Source: an uncultured Oscillospiraceae bacterium
Lineage (GTDB): Bacteria > Bacillota_A > Clostridia > Oscillospirales > Acutalibacteraceae
NCBI GenBank assembly: GCA_900554165.1
Contig: USGR01000021.1
Span: 1 to 10,062 of the forward strand
DNA: 10,062 nucleotides
Reading direction: 5' to 3'
Below the pieces are notes generated by a model. That model made no database searches, was not told where the DNA came from, and worked only from the letters and a program-made list of their open reading frames with translations. Below, in pieces: positions 6,051 to 10,062 of the stretch. The translations under genes were made by a program, and so were the position numbers. Within the stretch, counting starts at the first letter, position 1; every line of letters starts with the position of its first letter.

Positions 6051-7709
6051 TTAATCTTTCATAACAGCGCCTTCGGCACCGGAGGAAACAAGACCCGCAT
6101 ATCTCTTAAGATAGCCTGTAAGTTTTTTCTCCGGACATTTCCATTCCTTGCGGCGGCTTTCCAGCTCCGCATCAGACACTTTAAGCTCCAGCGTCCGCTC
6201 CGGTATATTAATATCTATAATATCGCCCTCTTTGACCAATGCGATATTACCGCCGCTGGCCGCTTCAGGAGAAACATGTCCTATCGATGCGCCCTTAGAA
6301 GCGCCGCTGAAACGTCCATCAGTAATAAGTGCTACCGTCTCGCCAAGTCCCATGCCTTCAAGCGCAGCCGTCGGCTGGAGCATTTCTCTCATACCCGGGC
6401 CGCCTTTAGGCCCTTCGTATCTTATTACAACGACGTCGCCGGGATTAATTTTGCCGGAAAGTATAGCCTCAGAAGCGGCGTCCTCGCCGTCAAACACCCT
6501 CGCGGGACCTGAGTGTGCCATCATCTTGGGAGATACGGCGCCCTGCTTTACAACACTGCCGTCCTCGGCAAGATTGCCATACAGTACGGCAATGCCGCCG
6601 TCCTTGCGGTAAGCGTTGCCTATGGTGCGTATTATATGCCCGTCGGCATCCGGCACGCGCTCAATTTTGTCTTTAACCGGGCCGCACACCGTCTGTGCTT
6701 TGCCGTCAATAAGGCCCGCCTTATAAAGCTCTTTCATAACTGCAGAGATGCCGCCTACATCGTTAAGGTCGGTTATGTACATATCCGGCACCGCGGGATT
6801 AAGCTTGCATATCTGCGGCGTGTCGCGACCCAGCTCATCAAAGGTAGAAAGGCTCACATCTACTCCCGCCGCGTGGGCAATGGCGGTAAGATGCAGCACC
6901 GTATTGGTGGAAGCGCCTATAGCCATGTCCGTCCTAATTGCATTAGCAAAGGCGTTTTTGGTGAGTATCTTGGACGGAGTAAGCTGCTTTTCATAAACTT
7001 CCATAACGAGCTCGCCGGCCGTCTTAGCCAGCCTGATGCGAGCAGCGTCGGTTGCAGGAATGGTGCCGTTGCCGGGCAGAGCCAGTCCCAATGCCTCGGT
7101 GATGCAGTTCATAGAATTAGCGGTGTACATGCCCGAGCATGAGCCGCAGCCGGGACAAACATGATTTTCATAATTGCACAGCTCATTGTCGTCTATTTTA
7201 CCGGCGGCGTGCGCGCCAACCGCTTCAAATATATTTGAGAGGCCAATTCTTCCGCCGTTAAGCTTGCCGGGCATCATAGGTCCGCCGCTTACAAATACGC
7301 AGGGCAGATTAAGCCTTGCAGCGGCAATGAGCATGCCGGGAACAACTTTGTCGCAGTTGGGAATGAAAACAATAGCGTCCAGCGGATGTGCCATAAGCAT
7401 AATTTCAATAGAGTCTGCAATAATCTCTCGCGACGGCAGAGAGTAATGCATGCCGTCGTGGTTCATGGCAATGCCGTCGCATACCGCTATAGTATTAAAC
7501 TCAAACGGTACGCCGCCGGCGTTGCGTATGCCCGCTTTAACGGCGTTGGCGATTTTGTCCAGATTAATGTGCCCCGGTACATAGTCGTTTTTGGAATTAA
7601 CCACCGCGACAAACGGACGCTTCATTTCTTCACGCGTAACGCCAAGCGCGCTCATAAGCGCACGGTGCGGAGCCCTTGCAGGGCCTTTTTTTATAAGATC
7701 ACTTCTCAC
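6051..7709 (-). CDS. ilvD: Dihydroxy-acid dehydratase
   Basis: The enzyme removes water from 2,3-dihydroxy-isovalerate and 2,3-dihydroxy-3-methylvalerate to give the keto-acid precursors of valine, leucine and isoleucine. It is cytosolic and carries an iron-sulfur cluster. Conserved motifs are present throughout: NTIAVCDGIAM, YSLPSRE, IPNCDK (C119, K121), FVSGGPM, CPGCGSCSGMYTANSMN (C185-C191), GPKGGPGM and DGRFSGAS (S468, the proposed catalytic base). The position where [2Fe-2S] members have a PCN cysteine reads VPGHINL here, as in E. coli, so I infer the oxygen-labile [4Fe-4S] type, which suits an anaerobe. The 552-residue length is normal. The start is GTG with GAGGGG 6 nt upstream. No other ilv or leu gene is adjacent, so it stands alone. 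Identification is very firm. Confidence 0.97.
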   Translation of the reverse strand: MRSDLIKKGPARAPHRALMSALGVTREEMKRPFVAVVNSKNDYVPGHINLDKIANAVKAGIRNAGGVPFEFNTIAVCDGIAMNHDGMHYSLPSREIIADSIEIMLMAHPLDAIVFIPNCDKVVPGMLIAAARLNLPCVFVSGGPMMPGKLNGGRIGLSNIFEAVGAHAAGKIDDNELCNYENHVCPGCGSCSGMYTANSMNCITEALGLALPGNGTIPATDAARIRLAKTAGELVMEVYEKQLTPSKILTKNAFANAIRTDMAIGASTNTVLHLTAIAHAAGVDVSLSTFDELGRDTPQICKLNPAVPDMYITDLNDVGGISAVMKELYKAGLIDGKAQTVCGPVKDKIERVPDADGHIIRTIGNAYRKDGGIAVLYGNLAEDGSVVKQGAVSPKMMAHSGPARVFDGEDAASEAILSGKINPGDVVVIRYEGPKGGPGMREMLQPTAALEGMGLGETVALITDGRFSGASKGASIGHVSPEAASGGNIALVKEGDIIDINIPERTLELKVSDAELESRRKEWKCPEKKLTGYLKRYAGLVSSGAEGAVMKD

Positions 7710-7938
7710 AATTTTCCCCTCACAATATAATGTTTTTATTTAAGTTCGTTTAATAAATGCAAATATTTATCATTCTGTACAGTTCTGTGGTCGGTTATAG
7801 TACAGACTGTTTCAATATCTCCATAAGCGTAAATTATAACTGCATTTAAGCAGAAAGATTAGGTCGGTTCGCATAAAGCCAGTCATAAATCAAACAAAGA
7901 GTATAAATTGAATATTAATTAAAACTGCAAAAATATAT
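7710..7938 (-). promoter_or_regulatory. Possible long 5' leader of ilvD
   Basis: If the promoter at 7945-7973 is used, ilvD has a leader of about 228 nt. It contains a 7-bp inverted repeat (7774-7780 with 7800-7806) that competes with an ACAGT/ACTGT pairing nearby, and the octamer AACCGACC twice on the minus strand (7862-7869 and 7789-7796). I see no T-box motif, no leader peptide rich in branched-chain codons and no U-tract attenuator. Regulation is therefore possible but not shown. Confidence 0.3.
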
Positions 7939-7944
7939 AATAAT

Positions 7945-7973
7945 ATAATACCGCCAAATCTCTAATATTTCAA
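7945..7973 (-). promoter_or_regulatory. Predicted promoter of ilvD
   Basis: On the minus strand TTGAAA (7968-7973, 5 of 6) and TATTAT (7945-7950, 5 of 6) are separated by exactly 17 bp. It starts 14 nt after the stop of the upstream membrane-protein gene. A 6-bp inverted repeat (TCTAAT 7961-7966, ATTAGA 7981-7986) straddles the -35 box. No good terminator separates the two genes, so some read-through is possible. Confidence 0.55.
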
Positions 7974-7986
7974 TGCAACAATTAGA

Positions 7987-8625
7987 CTAATTAAGCCGAT
8001 TTACAGCGGAATTTTCTATCATTTTGTCAAGCAGAGCCTTAGATGCGTTGTATTTTTCCATAACCTTTTCATTAGATTCAAAAGAAGTGCTTTCAATTTG
8101 CCGCATGCAGAAGTATAAATCCGCAGGGAAATACGGAGCGCACTGCTGCTGTATGTCGGTGCCGACCCAATTATATCCCTTTATGTTTTCATCGCCGTAG
8201 TCATCGCTGAATACCTCGTCGCCCTTAACAAAGGAATAAAAATCCTGGTCAGCAATAACAAGCGTGATATTGCCGAGCAGCATTTCCGAGGTAAAGCGCT
8301 TGGACTGTAAATCGCGATTTTGTGTATCATCCAAGCTGCCGGTCATGTTATAAATATCGATTTTAATTTTACCGTCGCCGTTAACATCTTCTGCAAATTG
8401 TTCCAAATAATCGCGTATAGGCTCTATCTGCTCGTCCATGACATAAGTGTCCATGCCTAAAACTATAGTATAATCTGCCTTTGTTTTGAATACTACTTGA
8501 ACCAGAAACAGAATAACAAGGCCTATAACGCATACACCGGCAATAATCATCCATTTATAATAATACCAGTAATGGCCTATTTTCCCTTTCAAATCCTTTG
8601 GAATTTCGCCATACTTTTCCGACAT
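7987..8625 (-). CDS. Single-pass membrane protein of unknown function
   Basis: I do not recognise a named family. The 212-residue protein begins with a short polar and aromatic stretch (IPKDLKGKIGHYWYYYKW). One strong membrane segment follows (about residues 26-46), and then a polar domain of about 165 residues, probably outside the cell given the basic residues before the segment. Residues 80-90 read DVNGDGKIKID, a D-x-N-x-D-G calcium-loop pattern like those of EF-hand or dockerin motifs, though with the last acidic residue one position early. AAGGAT lies about 8 nt before the ATG. A TATAAT (8668-8673) lies upstream with a poor -35. It sits between greA, which has its own terminator, and ilvD, and shows no obvious functional link with either. 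The gene is credible; its function is unknown. Confidence 0.82.
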   Translation of the reverse strand: MSEKYGEIPKDLKGKIGHYWYYYKWMIIAGVCVIGLVILFLVQVVFKTKADYTIVLGMDTYVMDEQIEPIRDYLEQFAEDVNGDGKIKIDIYNMTGSLDDTQNRDLQSKRFTSEMLLGNITLVIADQDFYSFVKGDEVFSDDYGDENIKGYNWVGTDIQQQCAPYFPADLYFCMRQIESTSFESNEKVMEKYNASKALLDKMIENSAVNRLN

Positions 8626-8667
8626 TATAACACATCCTTACGCGCCGCCAAAATCTTATACATATAT

Positions 8668-8673
8668 ATTATA
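8668..8673 (-). promoter_or_regulatory. Candidate -10 element upstream of the membrane-protein gene
   Basis: A perfect TATAAT on the minus strand, 43-48 nt before the start codon, lacks a recognisable -35. A CGCCGC / GCGGCG inverted repeat (8643-8648 and 8682-8687) brackets it, leaving room for an operator. The support is weak. Confidence 0.35.
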
Positions 8674-8797
8674 CACCAATTGCGGCGTATGAATATATAC
8701 AAATTTTAAACAAAGCTAATTAGATAAGCCATCTTTACTGCTTTGCATATGCATAGAAAAACTATTGCTTCATACTTACATCAATAATAGTGTGAAC

Positions 8798-8824
8798 AGA
8801 AAACGGCCGGCTATAGCCGGCCGT
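8798..8824 (-). terminator. Intrinsic terminator of greA
   Basis: A perfect GC-rich 10-bp stem pairs 8803-8812 with 8815-8824. On the minus strand it is followed by TTTTCTGTTC. It lies 16 nt past the greA stop codon. Confidence 0.92.
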
Positions 8825-8839
8825 AAATATTTGCAGAGA

Positions 8840-9313
8840 TTACAAAGAAATATCAACAATTTTAAAGTGAATTTCACCGGCTGGCGCCTCAATAGTGACA
8901 GTGTCGCCTATTTTGCTGCCGATAAGCTGCTTTCCGAGCGGCGATTCGTCAGATATAAGTCCCTGCTTGGGATCCGCCTCTGCAGAGCCGACTATTTTAT
9001 ATGTTATTTCTTCATCATATTCCATATCAAGTACTTTAACCTTTGAACCTACATTAACTGTATCTGTCGAAAGGTCTTTTTCATCAATAACTTTAGCATT
9101 CTGAAGCATAGCCTCAAGCTCTACTATTCTTGCCTCAAGCTTAGCCTGATCGTTTTTAGCCTCATCATATTCACTGTTTTCCGATAAATCGCCGAAAGAA
9201 AGAGCTACCTTTATCTTGTCAGCGACCTCTTTCCTTTTTACCGTTTTGAGTTCTTCTAACTCCTGCTCATATTTTTTTAAACCGTCGTCGGTAAGAATAA
9301 ACTGTTTTGCCAT
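8840..9313 (-). CDS. greA: Transcription elongation factor GreA
   Basis: GreA enters the RNA polymerase secondary channel and stimulates transcript cleavage, rescuing backtracked complexes. The N-terminal coiled-coil hairpin covers about residues 1-77. Its tip carries the signature [14 protein letters not shown] with the catalytic acidic pair D42 and E45, which correspond to D41 and E44 of E. coli. The FKBP-like C-terminal domain follows (about 80-157), containing SPLGKQLIG and the typical GDTVTIEAP segment. The length of 157 residues is standard. The ATG is preceded by AGGAG at 10 nt. A perfect-consensus promoter upstream and a strong terminator downstream make it a single-gene unit. Identification is very firm. 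Confidence 0.97.
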   Translation of the reverse strand: MAKQFILTDDGLKKYEQELEELKTVKRKEVADKIKVALSFGDLSENSEYDEAKNDQAKLEARIVELEAMLQNAKVIDEKDLSTDTVNVGSKVKVLDMEYDEEITYKIVGSAEADPKQGLISDESPLGKQLIGSKIGDTVTIEAPAGEIHFKIVDISL

Positions 9314-9366
9314 ACTGTTGCTGCTCCTACTCTTAAAAGCTTAATGCTTAATTTATAATAACCTAT

Positions 9367-9395
9367 ATTATAATTAAATGATATTATTATGTCAA
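9367..9395 (-). promoter_or_regulatory. greA: Perfect-consensus promoter of greA
   Basis: On the minus strand TTGACA (9390-9395), 17 bp, and TATAAT (9367-9372) match the vegetative consensus exactly. Transcription would begin near 9360, giving a leader of about 46 nt. The -35 hexamer contains the TGA stop codon of the upstream gene (9392-9394). The leader includes a tandem ATTAAGC repeat. Confidence 0.9.
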
Positions 9396-10062
9396 GAGAT
9401 AATCTTTATATTAGATTTGACTAAAGGTTGCGGAATATTTGCCAAAATATCATATAGCGACATTTTCCTTCCGTTAATTACCATAAATTTAGGAATAATA
9501 TTACCTATTTGCTTTACTCTTGCGCGCTCATAAAGTGCTGCGGCAAAGGCGGCTTCGCTTACTCTCGGCGGCAGTTCGCGGGTATATATTTTAGGCAGCT
9601 TAATGCACTCATTGGTTACTGAGTAGCCGCAAATACCGTCAATATCAAAGACAAGAGCGTTATGCGGATAATAGTTGCATCCTGCCATGCCGAAAGGCGC
9701 TATAATAATATTGCAGTTTTCAAATGAGTAGCATGTGTCAGAAACTATTATTCCCGCGCCATATTCTGACATGGCCTTTTCGCTGTATTCATAATATTTA
9801 TCTGGAAAATCTGTTACGACTTTCAAATGTCTGCAATATTTTAGAAATGATGGTGAAACCTCGGCGGCTTTGGCATAAGGGTCGTATATACCTATGACAA
9901 TGCTGTCAGGGGACATTTGCATATTTTTTAATATGCTGAAAATTGTGTTGTAAAATACATGCAAAATAAATTTAGATGAGTCGTACGCTTTAACGTGGCT
10001 TTCCCTTGGAGGATTAATGCCTTCAGGAATAATAAGCCGGCTGGCTTCGCGTCCGGCGACAT
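9392..10062 (-). CDS. Partial protein of unknown function, cut by the right window edge
   Basis: The reading frame stays open from 10060 to the edge. The N-terminus is outside the window, and the TTG at 9964 is an internal codon rather than the start. About 223 residues are visible, beginning with VAGREASRLIIPEGINPPRE and continuing through KFILHVFYNTIF into the rest. The pattern of short hydrophobic strands (SIVIGIYDP, HLKVVTDFP, AGIIVSD, CNIIIAP) alternating with helices suggests a Rossmann-like alpha/beta fold, and no membrane segment is visible. I do not recognise the family and give no function. The gene ends inside the greA -35 box, and no terminator lies between the two genes, so read-through into greA is likely. 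Confidence 0.8.
   Translation of the reverse strand, partial: VAGREASRLIIPEGINPPRESHVKAYDSSKFILHVFYNTIFSILKNMQMSPDSIVIGIYDPYAKAAEVSPSFLKYCRHLKVVTDFPDKYYEYSEKAMSEYGAGIIVSDTCYSFENCNIIIAPFGMAGCNYYPHNALVFDIDGICGYSVTNECIKLPKIYTRELPPRVSEAAFAAALYERARVKQIGNIIPKFMVINGRKMSLYDILANIPQPLVKSNIKIIS

Noticed and set aside
6148..7446. Several open frames on the plus strand opposite ilvD
   Set aside because: They are antisense to a firmly identified gene, have no ribosome-binding sites of note and give low-complexity or implausible proteins.
7707..7986. CodY or T-box control of ilvD
   Set aside because: Only a GAAAATT half-site is present next to the ribosome-binding site, with no matching second half. No T-box sequence or specifier-type structure is visible in the leader.
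9902..10062. Possible frameshift near 9964, where a shorter reading frame appears to begin
   Set aside because: Reading the bases shows the codon at 9964 is TTG inside a frame that remains open to the window edge. The gene is simply cut by the window.

Overview
The window looks like a chromosomal segment of an anaerobic, low-to-mid GC Firmicute, most likely a member of Clostridia. Four things point there: AUA- and AGA-rich codon use, strong AGGAG-type ribosome-binding sites, a four-cysteine TSCPD-domain protein of a type I associate with Clostridia, and a Gram-positive phage holin paired with an amidase. The organism cannot be named from this sequence alone.

Layout, left to right. (1) Positions 72-1836, minus strand: a glycerophosphodiester phosphodiesterase-like protein with its own promoter and terminator. 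It carries an apparently degenerate second barrel at the N-terminus and an Ig-like tail. (2) Positions 2131-3953, plus strand: a PHP-family metal-dependent phosphoesterase, then a two-gene unit encoding a TSCPD-domain protein and an acidic protein I do not recognise. A strong hairpin at 4072-4101 closes this unit. (3) Positions 4334-5895, minus strand: a compact phage-type lysis cassette made of a holin, an N-acetylmuramoyl-L-alanine amidase with two peptidoglycan-binding repeats, and a small membrane-anchored coiled-coil protein. It has its own promoter, and no other phage gene is visible around it. (4) Positions 6051-7709, minus strand: ilvD (branched-chain amino acid synthesis) with a strong terminator and a possible 228-nt leader. 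(5) Positions 7987-8625: a single-pass membrane protein of unknown function. (6) Positions 8840-9313: greA, with a perfect-consensus vegetative promoter and a strong terminator. (7) From 9392 to the right edge: a partial unknown gene on the minus strand that continues outside the window.

Most genes look like independent ordinary chromosomal units, each bracketed by its own promoter and hairpin. The notable feature is the isolated lysis cassette between a housekeeping gene and a convergent operon. Its translation signals are intact, and an inverted repeat overlaps its likely -35 box. This fits either a prophage remnant or a domesticated lysis/export module. No tRNA, rRNA, CRISPR array, insertion sequence or integrase was seen.
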